A stretch of DNA of 64,000 nt from DASXKD01 sp963734725 (lineage in GTDB: Bacteria; Actinomycetota; Actinomycetes; Streptosporangiales; Streptosporangiaceae): assembly GCA_963734725.1 (NCBI GenBank), contig CAVTIX010000008.1, positions 418,746 to 482,745 of the forward strand. The letters are read 5' to 3'. The position numbers and the translations under genes are program-made. Below, one piece after another: positions 54,962 through 63,505 of the stretch; the stretch's first letter is position 1; the number at the start of each line of letters is the position of its first letter. The notes under the pieces are model-generated. The model did not search any database. It was not told where the DNA came from and was given only the letters and a program-made list of their open reading frames with translations.

Positions 54962-56144
54962 CTATGCGGGGGGTGTCCAGCGCGTGATGCGGGCGCCTGC
55001 CTTGAACGCGGGACCGGCGGGGACAAGGCGCAGGAGGGTGTTGCGGACCGACTGCCGCCAGCCGTCACCAAGTTCGAAGCCGAGCCGGGCGAGCATGCTG
55101 GCCTGGCGGGCGAGTCGCCGGCAGCGTGGTCGGCGGGCCTGGTCGAAGGCGGCCGGTGCGGCGGCCAGGTCGCCGCCGGCGCCGGCCGGTGCTGCGATCA
55201 TGCGGCCCACGCACACTCCGTCCTCCAGTGCGGTGGCCGCTCCCTGCCCGATGGTGGGCAGCATGGCGTGCGCCGCGTCGCCGATGACGACCACCCGGCC
55301 GCGCACGTAGCGTGGGCATCCGCCCGGCAGGTGGTAAACGTCGTGGCGCATCAGCTGGCTGCCGGGGGTGGCGGCCACCATGGCCTGGAATCCAGGGCGC
55401 CCACCCGGAGAAGTGTGCGCGGGCCGCGGCCAGCTCGTCGGTGAATGATGTCCCCACAGGGTGGACGAACTCCCCGTACCAGTAGATCTCGCCTTCGCTG
55501 ACCCGCAGCGCGCCGAACTCGGTGCCTGGTCCCCACACCTCGATCAGGCGGCCCGCAAAGGACGTGTCGCTGATGACCGCACGCCAGCTTGTGCTGCCCG
55601 CGTACCGCGGGCGGGCGCCGGGAAACAACTGGGTCCGGACCGTACTCCGGACGCCGTCGGCGGCCACCACCAGGCCGGCCTCCCCGGTGTGCTCGCCGGT
55701 GCTGGTCCGCCAGGTGGCGGCCGCGGGCTCGCCGCCGGGGGCGCCGGGCTGGACTGCGGTGACCTCGGCGCCAGTGACCAGCTCGGCGCCCGCCTCCTCG
55801 GCGGCCTGCCGCAGCGTGGCGTGCAGCCGCTGGCGGTGAATGCCGCAGATCGTCGTGCCCGAACCGGACCGGGTCTCTGGGATCCGCAGCAGCCAGCGGC
55901 CACGGCGATCCTGATCGCCGGCATGCGGGGCCAGGTGCCCAGCCGTGCGGACCGCCTCCTCCACACCCAGGGCATGCAGGGCGGCCATCCCGTTGCCGGT
56001 AAAGCCCAGGCCCGCGCCCACCTCCCCGAAGACTGGTGCCCGCTCCAGCACCGTGACCTGCCAGCCCGCCTGCACCAGCGCGAGCGCTGCGGCAAGCCCC
56101 GCGATCCCGCCCCCGGCTACCACCGCCGTTTGCCGGTCAGTCAC
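54962..56144 (-). CDS. FAD-dependent monooxygenase (PHBH-like), one frameshift
   Basis: About 394 residues from GTG at 56144 after removing one surplus base near 55390. Dinucleotide motif AVVAGGGIAGLAAALALVQA, then VTVLERAPVFGEVGAGLGF; GxxDGxRS is seen as VAADGVRSTVR and the second FAD motif is VVVIGDAAHAMLPTIGQGAA. These are the three marks of class A flavin hydroxylases. The shift lies at WAPWIP / AMVAATPGS, so it is probably an indel. It diverges from a TetR gene with direct repeats between, so that TetR likely controls it. Substrate unknown, probably an aromatic or polyketide. Confidence 0.85.
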
Positions 56145-56224
56145 CTGCCCACCTTGCCTTCCGCTCAGCGGCTGGCGGCCGATGAGGCCGCAGCCGTGAT
56201 GGCTCCTCAATACAACAACGCTAA

Positions 56225-56246
56225 TAGTACAACTTTAGTAGTACAA
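56225..56246. promoter_or_regulatory. direct repeats TAGTACAA in TetR/monooxygenase divergent region
   Basis: TAGTACAA occurs at 56225-56232 and 56239-56246 (14-bp period), 9 bases before the TetR start codon and 81 bases before the monooxygenase start. The region is clearly AT-richer than its surroundings. A plausible operator, not a simple palindrome. Confidence 0.5.
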
Positions 56247-56254
56247 TTGTCGTC

Positions 56255-56881
56255 ATGTTATCCTGGGCCATGGCCCCACCGCGGAACCAGCGCCGCCGGG
56301 AGGCCCTCGCGGACGCCGCGATCGCGATCCTCGGCACCACCGGAATCCACACCCTGAGCCACCGCGCCGTGGACCAGCGGGCCGGGCTGCCCGCCGGCAC
56401 CGCCGCCAACTACTTCCCGACCAGGGACGAGCTGCTCGCAGCAGCCGCCCACCGGGTCTTCGGCCTACACATCGCCGCGATGGAAGCCGCCGACAGCCAG
56501 GTAGCCGGGACGGTCGGCCCCGGCGACCTCGCACACCTGATCGGCGATGCCCTGTACGACTGGGTGACCCGGCAGCGCACCCGCTACCTGGCCCTCTACG
56601 AACTGACTCTGGAGGCCACCCGCCGCTCCGCACTCGCCCAGGCGCTGTCCGGGATGGCCGCCGCCACCCTGGACGTCACCATCGGCCAGCACCGCGCGCT
56701 CGGCCTGGCCACCTCCCCAGAGCAGGTGCAGATGCTGATCACCTTGTTCAGCGGGGTGCTGTTGACGCTGGCCGCTGGCCCGCCGGAGGCCATCACGCCG
56801 GACGCCACCCGTGCCCTGGCCCGCTGCTTGGTCGTGGGCGTGCTGGCAACGGTGCCCGGCCTGCCCTGGAACGCTGACTAG
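56255..56881 (+). CDS. TetR family transcriptional regulator
   Basis: 208 residues from ATG at 56255; ATG at 56270 (MAPPRNQRRR) is an alternative start. HTH: RREALADAAIAILGTTGIHT and RAVDQRAGLPAGTAANYFPT, with the recognition helix ending N-Y-F-P-T-R, usual for TetR. The ligand domain contains ALYELTLEATRRSALAQALS, a pattern typical of the TetR_C_31-like subgroup. Divergent from the flavin monooxygenase gene. Confidence 0.92.
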   Translation: MLSWAMAPPRNQRRREALADAAIAILGTTGIHTLSHRAVDQRAGLPAGTAANYFPTRDELLAAAAHRVFGLHIAAMEAADSQVAGTVGPGDLAHLIGDALYDWVTRQRTRYLALYELTLEATRRSALAQALSGMAAATLDVTIGQHRALGLATSPEQVQMLITLFSGVLLTLAAGPPEAITPDATRALARCLVVGVLATVPGLPWNAD

Positions 56882-57332
56882 TTGCTCTGCCCGCGGGTGG
56901 GGACGCGGCTTCCGCTTCGCGGTGCTCCCACCGCGATGCCCCGCGACGCACTCCTTGACAGCGGCAACGATGGTGGCGAGCGGGCCGCGCCGGATCATGA
57001 GCGGGGCATGGTCGTCATTTGCCTGTCGGCGAGTCCCAGATCAGCTCTCCGACCTGGCTGGCCACCTGACTGCGCAAGGCGTCGGCCACGTGCTGGTACC
57101 GGGCCGGCGAAGCGGGCAAGGCATACACCGGGCCGCGCGATCCGCCTCACGAATCCCGGCTCCGCGCCCGATTCCCAGATGTCTGGGAAGGATGGTCGAT
57201 GGGTCCGCGTGCCGCTCGCTGACGCCAGATCACGGTGTTGCGCCACCCCAGTTCGATGACGAGCTGATGACAAACGATCAAGGGGCTGACCGCTGTGACC
57301 AGCGATCAGCCCTTGACCTGCTACTTCGTGAG
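56882..57332. other. intergenic before tRNA-Glu
   Basis: About 450 bases without recognised genes. Probably non-coding. Confidence 0.45.
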
Positions 57333-57405
57333 TAGCCCCGACCGGATTTGAACCGGCGCTACCGCCTTGAGAGGGCGGCGTCCTAGGCCGCTAGACGACG
57401 GGGCC
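57333..57405 (-). tRNA. tRNA-Glu (anticodon CTC)
   Basis: 73 bases on the minus strand. Acceptor GGCCCCG pairs with CGGGGCT (one G-T), anticodon stem CCGCC/GGCGG closes loop CTCTCAA with anticodon CTC, T-arm is GCCGG-TTCAAAT-CCGGT, discriminator A. CCA is not encoded. Structure is complete. Confidence 0.97.
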
Positions 57406-57521
57406 AGCGACTGCACGGTAGCGCACCGACCGTAGCGACGCCAAACTGGCGCCGCTTCGGGACCTACCGCGCCTGGGCCGGACTGCGAGGGCACGCCCAG
57501 AACGGGGGTATCTTTCTTTGT

Positions 57522-57800
57522 ATGTTGGCGTTCATCATCATCCTGCTGATTGTGGGTTTGATTGCCGGGGCTATCGCCCGGCTGCTGGTCCCCGGCCGGG
57601 ACCCGATGAGCCTGCTCGGGACCATGGGCCTGGGGATCGTCGGCTCCTTCGTCGGAGGCTTCCTGCAGAACCTGGTGTTCCTCCACACCGTGTCGCTGTT
57701 CGCGCTGCACCCGGCGGGGATCCTGGGCTCGATCATCGGCTCCATCATCGTCCTGCTGGTCTCGCGGCTCTTCGGGCGCAGGCGCGTCCGCCGAGCCTGA
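57522..57800 (+). CDS. GlsB/YeaQ/YmgE family (transglycosylase-associated) membrane protein
   Basis: 92 residues, the usual size plus about ten. Three membrane helices: LAFIIILLIVGLIAGAIARL, SLLGTMGLGIVGSFVGGFLQ and GILGSIIGSIIVLLVSRLF, with the LVPGRDPMSLLGTMGLGIVG motif that defines the family and a basic tail GRRRVRR. The name is historical; function is a stress-related membrane role of unknown nature. It stands between two tRNAs on the opposite strand. Confidence 0.92.
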   Translation: MLAFIIILLIVGLIAGAIARLLVPGRDPMSLLGTMGLGIVGSFVGGFLQNLVFLHTVSLFALHPAGILGSIIGSIIVLLVSRLFGRRRVRRA

Positions 57801-57937
57801 GCGCGGCAGGCGCGAGGCCAGGAAGGCCGGCCCGGACCTCGGGCAGGCCCGCGCCAGCCGGTGGCTGGCCAAGGCACAAAAAAGCGCGCCCAGCAGCAGC
57901 GGACGCGCTATTCATGCCAAACGATCATGGCGTTGAG

Positions 57938-58009
57938 CTGGGGTACCAGGACTCGAACCTAGACTAACGGGGCCAGAACCCGTCGGGCTGCCAATTACCC
58001 CATACCCCA
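57938..58009 (-). tRNA. tRNA-Gln (anticodon CTG)
   Basis: 72 bases on the minus strand. Acceptor TGGGGTA pairs with TACCCCA, discriminator G; anticodon stem ACGGG/CCCGT closes loop TTCTGGC (CTG); T-loop is TTCGAGT. CCA is not encoded. It lies just upstream of gltX on the same strand order, as seen in many actinomycetes. Confidence 0.97.
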
Positions 58010-58113
58010 CCGGACCGGGCCCACCGGCCCGCTCGCGCCTGTGCAGTGTAGCCGAAACACGTACCGCCCCCAAAGCGATCCCGGGGCTACCGCCGGCCAG
58101 CGGTCCGCGGGGG

Positions 58114-59600
58114 TCAGGCGTCGCCCTCGGCCAGCCTCACCGCCCGGGCCAGCCGGTCCAGCGTCTTCTCCCGCCCGAGCAGTTCGATCGAGTCGAACAG
58201 CGGCGGCGCCACGCGGTGCCCGGTGACCGCGACGTACACCGGGGTGAACGCCACGCGCGGCTTCAGGCCCAGATCGGTGATCAGGGCGGCCCGGAGCACC
58301 CGTTCGATCTCCTCGTGCGACCAGGCGCCGAGCCCGGCGAGCGCCTTTCCCGCGGCGGCGAGCGCCGACACTGCCTCTGGCGTCAGGACCCGCGCCGCGT
58401 CCTCGGGGTTCACGTGGAAGCCCGCCCCGTCGACGAACAGGAAGCCCAGCATCCGCACCGCGTCGCTGAGCTTGCTGATCCGCGTCTGGATCAGCGCGGC
58501 GCCGGCCGCGATCAATTCCGCGTCCGCGGCAGGCACGGGGTCGGGGACCAGCCCGGACCGGGTGAGGAATGGTGTGATCCGGGCGGCGAAGTCAGCGGGC
58601 GCCAGCGCCCTGATCTTGTCGCCGTTGATCGCTTCGAGCTTGCGCACGTCGAACTGGGCCGAGTTCTTGTTCACCCGGGCCAGGTCGAACTCCGCCGCCA
58701 TCTCGGCCAGCGTGAACTCTTCCCGGTTCTCCCCCGGCGACCAGCCGAGCAGCGCCAGGTAGTTGCAGATCGCCTCGGGGAGGAAGCCCTCTGGCGGTAC
58801 CAGTTGATGGAGACCACGCCGTTGCGCTTGGACAGCCGCTGGCCGTCGGGGCCGAGGACGTAGGGCAGGTGGGCGAACGCGGGGATCCGTTCCGCGGGGA
58901 CGCCCATCGCGCCGTAGACCGCGATCTGCCGGGGGGTGGACGACAGCAGGTCCTCGCCGCGCACCACGTGGGTGATCTCCATGAGCACGTCATCGACCGC
59001 GACCGCCAGCGTGTAGAGCGGCAGGCCGTCGGCCCGGGCCAGCACGAAGTCCGGCACGTGCGCATGGTCGAAGGTGACCTCGCCGCGGACCAGGTCGGTG
59101 AACGTGGTCGAGCCCTCCGGCATGCGGAACCTGACCACCGGCTTGCGGCCTTCCGCCACGTACGCCGCGACCTGCTCGGCGGTGAGGCGCCGGCAGTGGC
59201 CGTCGTAGCCGCTCGCGCCGCCGGCCTCGCGCGCGGCCTGCCGCCGGGCTTGGAGCTCTTCCGGCGTGCAGTAGCAGTAGTAGGCGTGCCCGTCGGCCAG
59301 GAACTTGGACACCCACTCCGCGTAGACGCCCATTCGCTCGCTTTGCTGGTAAGGCCTGAACGGCCCGCCGACCCCGGGTCCCTCGTCCCAGTCCAGGCCC
59401 AGCCAGCGCAGCGTGTCCTGCGCGGAGGCGATGTATTCCGGCTTCACCCGGGTGGCGTCGGTGTCCTCGATGCGCAGCACGAACGTGCCCCGTTTGGCGC
59501 GGGCGAACGCCCAGTCGTACAGGGCGGTGCGGATGTTGCCCACGTGCAGGTCACCGCTGGGTGAGGGGGCGAACCGCACCCGGCTCCCGCGCTCAGTCAC
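58114..59600 (-). CDS. gltX: glutamyl-tRNA synthetase, one frameshift
   Basis: About 495 residues when one missing base near 58797 is bridged. HIGH motif is in VRFAPSPSGDLHVGN, followed by LRIEDTDATRVKPEY; the KMSKS counterpart is QRLSKRNGVVS. The second frame continues EFDLARVNKNSAQFDVRKLE and LGRE...LDRLARAV, the anticodon-binding helices. Class I synthetase charging Glu (and usually Gln for the transamidation route, fitting nearby tRNA-Glu and tRNA-Gln). As an essential gene it cannot be dead, so the frameshift is most likely a sequence error. Overlaps the FAH gene end by 8 bases. Confidence 0.92.
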
Positions 59601-60396
59601 CTTTCTCCACCTTGTTAGTCAGGGTGCCGACAGCGTCGATCGACACCGATACCTCATCCCCGCAGACCAGCTCCTCCGCCGCGCGGGCGCTCCCGGCCAG
59701 CAGCACGTCCCCCGGCAGCAGGGTCATCACGCTACTCGCGGCGGCGATCAGCGCCGCCACGCCCCGGGCGGTCCCCGGGATGCTGGCGTGCCGCCGCTCC
59801 TGCCCGTTCACCGAGGTGACCAGCGTGGCGTCACCGGCCAAGGCGTCGGTCTCGATCCACGGCCCCAGCGGGCAGAACGTGTCGAACCCCTTCGCCCGCG
59901 CCCACTGGCCGTCGCTGGCCGCCACGTCGGCCGCGGTGACGTCGAGGGCGCAGGCGTAACCGAAGATCACCGCGGCGGCCTGGTCCGGCGGCACCTGGCG
60001 GCACAGCCGGCCGATGATCACGGCCAGCTTCCCTTCCGGCCTCAGGCGATGCGCCTGCGCCGGGTAGCGGATCGGGTCCGACGGGCCACAGACCGCGGTG
60101 GACGGCTTCAGATACATAACGGAATCATCGTCCAGCCCGTCAGCCACCCGCCCGGCTGGCCCGGGGCCAGCCGGGCTAAAGCCGATGACCTTGCTGGGCA
60201 GCACCGGCGCCAGCAGCCGGACGTCGGTGAGCAGGTAGGTGGCGCCGGTCAGCCGGATGCCGTCGCTGCCCCCGCCGAAGGGGTGACCGGCCAGCTCGGC
60301 GATGACCTCGCCACTGCCTGCCGTGCTGCCGGGCCGGGCGGTGCCCACCAGCCCGTAGGAGACCTCATCGCCCGCGGCGAACCTCGCAATGCGCAC
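59593..60396 (-). CDS. fumarylacetoacetate hydrolase (FAH) family protein
   Basis: 267 residues. The C-terminal FAH fold shows SKVIGFSPAGPGPAG, MYLKPSTAVCGPSDPIRYP, then EGKLAVIIGRL with the metal-binding glutamate, FGYACALDVTAADVAASDGQ with the aspartate ligand, WARAKGFDTFCPLGPWIET and a final LLPGDVLLAGSA. Such enzymes hydrolyse or decarboxylate oxo-acids. It overlaps the upstream end of gltX by 8 bases and shares its strand, so both are co-transcribed. Common neighbour of gltX in actinomycetes. Confidence 0.92.
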   Translation of the reverse strand: MRIARFAAGDEVSYGLVGTARPGSTAGSGEVIAELAGHPFGGGSDGIRLTGATYLLTDVRLLAPVLPSKVIGFSPAGPGPAGRVADGLDDDSVMYLKPSTAVCGPSDPIRYPAQAHRLRPEGKLAVIIGRLCRQVPPDQAAAVIFGYACALDVTAADVAASDGQWARAKGFDTFCPLGPWIETDALAGDATLVTSVNGQERRHASIPGTARGVAALIAAASSVMTLLPGDVLLAGSARAAEELVCGDEVSVSIDAVGTLTNKVEKGD

Positions 60397-60411
60397 GCTC
60401 CGATCCCGGCG

Positions 60412-60657
60412 TTATTGCCGGTACCCCTCCACCTCGGTGACCGGCCGCGCCTGCGCCTCCTCCGGGTTCTGGCCGAACTCCCTGCGGGCCCGGCGCTGCC
60501 GCAGCAGGTCCCAGCACTGGTCGAGCGCCTGCTCGGCCGCGGCCAGCCGGGCATGCTCCTCTGCGCCGGAAATCTCACCGGACGCGAGCTTGGTGCGCAG
60601 CTCGTGCTCGGTCTGGATGAGATCGTCGATGTGGGCCAAGATCTCCTTGTCGTCCAT
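60412..60657 (-). CDS. DUF2630 family protein
   Basis: 81 residues from ATG at 60657 (MDDKEILAHIDDLIQTEHEL); three codons upstream another ATG is possible. The family pattern ALDQCWDLLRQRRARREFGQ and the ending AQARPVTEVEGY are unmistakable. Small helical, cytosolic, unknown role. It lies between the FAH gene and cimA on the same strand, 15 bases before the former and 26 bases after the latter. Confidence 0.9.
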   Translation of the reverse strand: MDDKEILAHIDDLIQTEHELRTKLASGEISGAEEHARLAAAEQALDQCWDLLRQRRARREFGQNPEEAQARPVTEVEGYRQ

Positions 60658-60683
60658 AGGCTCCACCGTATCGCTGGCCCAGC

Positions 60684-62302
60684 TCAGCCGCGTCCGGCGG
60701 CTGTCTCGCCGGGCTGGTAGCCAGCCCGCAGCAGGGCATAGGTGACGGCTTCTTCCAGCGCGTGCCAGGATGCGGCGATGATGTTCTCGTCCACGCCCAC
60801 CGTGCTCCAGGTGCCGTCCGGCGCGCCGGTGCCATCCCGGACTCGATGAGCACCCGGGTCACCGCGCCGGTGCCGTGCGAGTTCTCCAGGATGCGGACCT
60901 TGTAATCGGCCAGCTCCAGCATGGCCAGCTCGGGGTAGAGCCGCTCCAGCGCCAGCCGCAGGGCGTTGTCCAGCGCGTTCACCGGGCCGTTGCCCTCACC
61001 GGTGGCGACGATCCGCTCGCCCTTCGCGGTCAGCTTGACCGTGGCCTCGCTGGCCACCGCGGCGTCGGCCCGGCGCTCGACGATCACCCGCCACGACTCC
61101 ACCTGGAAGTGCCGCAGCCGCTCCCCGGCCAGTTCGTCGCGCAGCAGCAGCTCGAAGGACGCGTCGGCGGCCTCGAATGTGTACCCGCGGGCCTCCAGGT
61201 CCTTGACCCGCTCCACCACCCGCCCGGCGCTGCCCGGCTTCCCGCCGGACAGGTCGTAACCGAGCTGCCTGCCCTTGATCTCCACCGACGCCCGCCCGGC
61301 CATGTCAGAAACCAGCATCCGCATGTCGTTGCCGACTAGCGCCGGGTCAACGTGCTGGTACAGCATCGGGTCAACCTTGACCGCCGAGGCGTGCAGCCCT
61401 GCCTTGTGCGCGAACGCGGAGAAACCGACGTTCGGCTGGTGCGCGAGCGGAGTCACGTTGGTGACTTCGCTGATCGCGTGTGCCACCCGGCTCATCTCGG
61501 CTAGGCACCCGTCCGGCAGCACCTGGCGGCCCTGCTTGAGTTGCAGGCCAGCGACCACGCTGAACAGGTTGGCGTTGGCTCGCTCCCCGTAGCCGTTTGC
61601 CGTGCCCTGGACGTGGCTGACCCCGGCCGCCACCGCGGTCAGCGTGTTCGCCACCGCGCAGGCGGTGTCGTCGTGGCAGTGGATGCCCAGCCGGGCCCCG
61701 GTGGCCGACGCGACCGCCGTGACCACGTCGCCGAGCTCGGCGGGCAGCATGCCCCCGTTGGTGTCGCAGAGCGCCACGACCTCGGCGCCTGCCTCGGCGG
61801 CGACCCGCACCACCTCCAGGGCGTAGGCGGGATCGGAGCGGTACCCGTCGAAGAAGTGCTCGGCGTCGAGGAACACCCGCTGACCCTCGGCGGACAGGTG
61901 CCGCACCGTGTCGGCGATCATGGCGAGGTTCTCGGCCGGGGTGGTCCGCAGCGCCGCGGTGACGTGCCGGTCGTGGCTCTTGGCGACCAGCGTCACCACC
62001 GGCGCGCCGGACTCGCGCAGCGCCGCTACCTGCGGGTCGTCGGCGGTGACCACGCCGGGCGCCGGGTGGACCCGAACGCCGCGAGGGTGGCGTGGCTGAG
62101 CTGGAGCTCGGTGCGCGCCCGGCGGAAGAACTCGGTGTCCTTGGGGATGGCGCCCGGCCAGCCGCCTTCGATAAAGCCGACACCGAACTCGTCCAGGCGC
62201 CGTGCGATGGCCAGCTTGTCGGCGACGGTCGAGGGTGAGGCCTTCTTGCTGGGCGCCATCGCGCAGCGTGGTGTCGTAGACGTGGAAGCTGTCGTTGGGC
62301 AT
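60684..62302 (-). CDS. cimA: citramalate synthase, three frameshifts
   Basis: About 540 residues after bridging shifts near 62240, 62065 and 60845. N-terminus SFHVYDTTLRDGAQQEGLTL holds the catalytic acid and metal aspartate; a second frame gives LDEFGVGFIEGGWPGAIPKD; the main frame has VALCDTNGGMLPAEL, GIHCHDDTACAVAN (metal histidines) and TANGYGERANANLF. The C-terminal regulatory (LeuA dimer) domain includes YKVRILENSHGTGAVTRVLI and ends in a third frame (GTWSTVGVDENIIAASWHAL). It condenses pyruvate and acetyl-CoA to citramalate for isoleucine. The leader upstream carries an isoleucine attenuator. Frameshifts are probably sequence errors (G runs). Confidence 0.92.
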
Positions 62303-62340
62303 CTGTCATCCGTTCTGTCTGGGACCGCGCCCGGCCGGAC

Positions 62341-62375
62341 AAAGCAAAAGACCCCTCGCGGGATGCAAGAGGTCT
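62341..62375 (-). terminator. attenuator terminator of cimA
   Basis: On the minus strand AGACCTCTTGC, loop ATCCC, GCGAGGGGTCT forms an 11-bp stem (two G-T pairs), followed directly by TTTTGCTTT (62341-62348). A clear intrinsic terminator placed 39 bases before the cimA start codon, i.e. inside its leader. Confidence 0.85.
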
Positions 62376-62416
62376 GCGCGCCGACGGGTGCGGGCCTGAG
62401 GAAACTCCGGGGCCTG

Positions 62417-62461
62417 CTAGGTGCAGGCGCGCCTGCCGATAATAATCCGGCCGCACGTCAC
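62417..62461 (-). CDS. cimA leader peptide with three isoleucine codons
   Basis: GTG at 62461 opens a 14-residue frame MTCGRIIIGRRACT ending in TAG (62417-62419). Isoleucine codons ATT ATT ATC are consecutive at 62438-62446; ATT is rare in this GC-rich DNA. The stop overlaps a pause-type hairpin GCCTGC/GCAGGC (62412-62428), and an intrinsic terminator lies 42 bases further on. When isoleucyl-tRNA is short, a stalled ribosome would disturb this fold and let cimA be read. Start codon is GTG with little leader before it, so translation may be leaderless. Confidence 0.75.
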   Translation of the reverse strand: MTCGRIIIGRRACT

Positions 62462-62502
62462 GGTCTTAGTCTGGCACATGCGATACGCAGCGGCGAAACG
62501 CA

Positions 62503-62521
62503 TGTCTCACCATCCGAGACA
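62503..62521. promoter_or_regulatory. inverted repeat upstream of the cimA leader
   Basis: TGTCTC and GAGACA, separated by 7 bases, lie 42-60 bases before the leader peptide start, where a promoter operator would sit. IclR-type regulators (LtbR/NdgR) control leucine and isoleucine genes in actinobacteria, but matching to their site is only a guess. Confidence 0.4.
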
Positions 62522-62607
62522 GTGGCTGCGTGGCTGACGCCATGCGAAGGGGTGGCAGCCTGTCTTGGGGCTGCCCTGCCAGCCCGGCGGAGCACTCCGC
62601 CTTCCCG

Positions 62608-62627
62608 GGGGCAAGCCCCCGGACCCC
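62608..62627 (-). repeat. dispersed hairpin-forming repeat, copy 2
   Basis: Minus-strand copy of the 20-base string at 1562-1581. Here the surrounding inverted repeat (62605-62622, CCGGGGGC/GCCCCCGG around AA) is longer and could act as a terminator for the permease gene ending at 62706. Confidence 0.55.
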
Positions 62628-62705
62628 CGCGGCCGGACCCCCAATGGCCTAGCGGCTCCCGTGACTCCGTCACGAGGGCCGGCCATGGTGGCTGGGCCAG
62701 GGGGC

Positions 62706-63455
62706 CTAGCCAATGTCACGCGGTACGTGGTCCGGCTGGCGGCCGCCAGCATGGCCACCGCGTCGCCCGGCCAGCACCAGGCGACCGCCAGGTGCCAGGA
62801 CATTGGGCTGCTCGGGCGGGTTGGTCAGGCCGATGGACGCCCACACCGGGAACCACTTTGCCAGGCTGGGCGCCACGGTGCCCAGGGCGATCACCTCGAC
62901 GAACAGCGCCCAGCCGACCGCCGCGATGATCGCGACGAAGGTGTTGCGGGTGAGCGCGCCGAGGGCGACGCCGATCATTCCGAAGCAGAGCACGGCGATG
63001 ACCGTGCCGACATACATCCGGCCGGCCGCCGCGGGCAGAGTGTGCATTCCATGTGCTGCCAGCACCCCGGCGATGGCGCCCAGGCCCAGGCCGAAGATCA
63101 CCGCGCTGAACACCGCGCCGAACAGGGCGATCACGGCAACCTTGACCGCGAACACCTGGGCCCGCCGCGGCGTGGCCAGCAGGGTCGGCACGATGGTGCG
63201 GTGCCGGAACTCGCCGCCCGCGACGAGGATGCCGAGGATCAGCATGGCCACCACGACGATGGGGCCGAACTTGAGCATCTGATAGGTCTCCGCGGCGCTG
63301 CCCAGGGGATGCTGGCCCGGCTTGCCTGCGACCGCCGCGTCGATGAGCACGCTGCCGACGGCGAACACGGCCGCGAGGGCGACGGTGACCGGGACCGCGA
63401 GGGTGGTGAATAGCTTACGGAACTCGGCTCGGGCGAGCCGCACGGTGGCGTTCAT
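62706..63455 (-). CDS. ABC-2 type permease subunit
   Basis: About 249 residues from ATG at 63455 with AGGAGG 8 bases upstream; ATG 63509, overlapping the ATPase stop, is an alternative. Start NATVRLARAEFRKLFTTLAV is the classic ABC-2 opening, then about six helices (VPVTVALAAVFAVGSVL, FGPIVVVAMLILGILVAGGE with EFRHRTI, and others). The last 30 residues look out of frame: another frame gives VAMLAAASRTTYR, the expected final helix end, so one or two indels may affect the tail. Partner of the ATPase gene directly upstream. Confidence 0.85.
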   Translation of the reverse strand: MNATVRLARAEFRKLFTTLAVPVTVALAAVFAVGSVLIDAAVAGKPGQHPLGSAAETYQMLKFGPIVVVAMLILGILVAGGEFRHRTIVPTLLATPRRAQVFAVKVAVIALFGAVFSAVIFGLGLGAIAGVLAAHGMHTLPAAAGRMYVGTVIAVLCFGMIGVALGALTRNTFVAIIAAVGWALFVEVIALGTVAPSLAKWFPVWASIGLTNPPEQPNVLAPGGRLVLAGRRGGHAGGRQPDHVPRDIG

Positions 63456-63505
63456 GGCATAACCTCCTGAGTTTTGCTGACCGGATCGGATAAGCGCTGC
63501 GGTGC

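Noticed and set aside
61371..62456. A 361-codon minus-strand frame starting near the cimA leader
   Set aside because: It is an out-of-frame reading through cimA; its first codons overlap the Ile leader but the composition is Arg/Ala-rich noise.
26205..62521. Shared operator between the 26205 palindrome and the 62503 inverted repeat (both contain TGTCTC and GAGACA)
   Set aside because: Spacing differs (4 versus 7 bases between arms) and the contexts are unrelated; a six-base match is likely chance.
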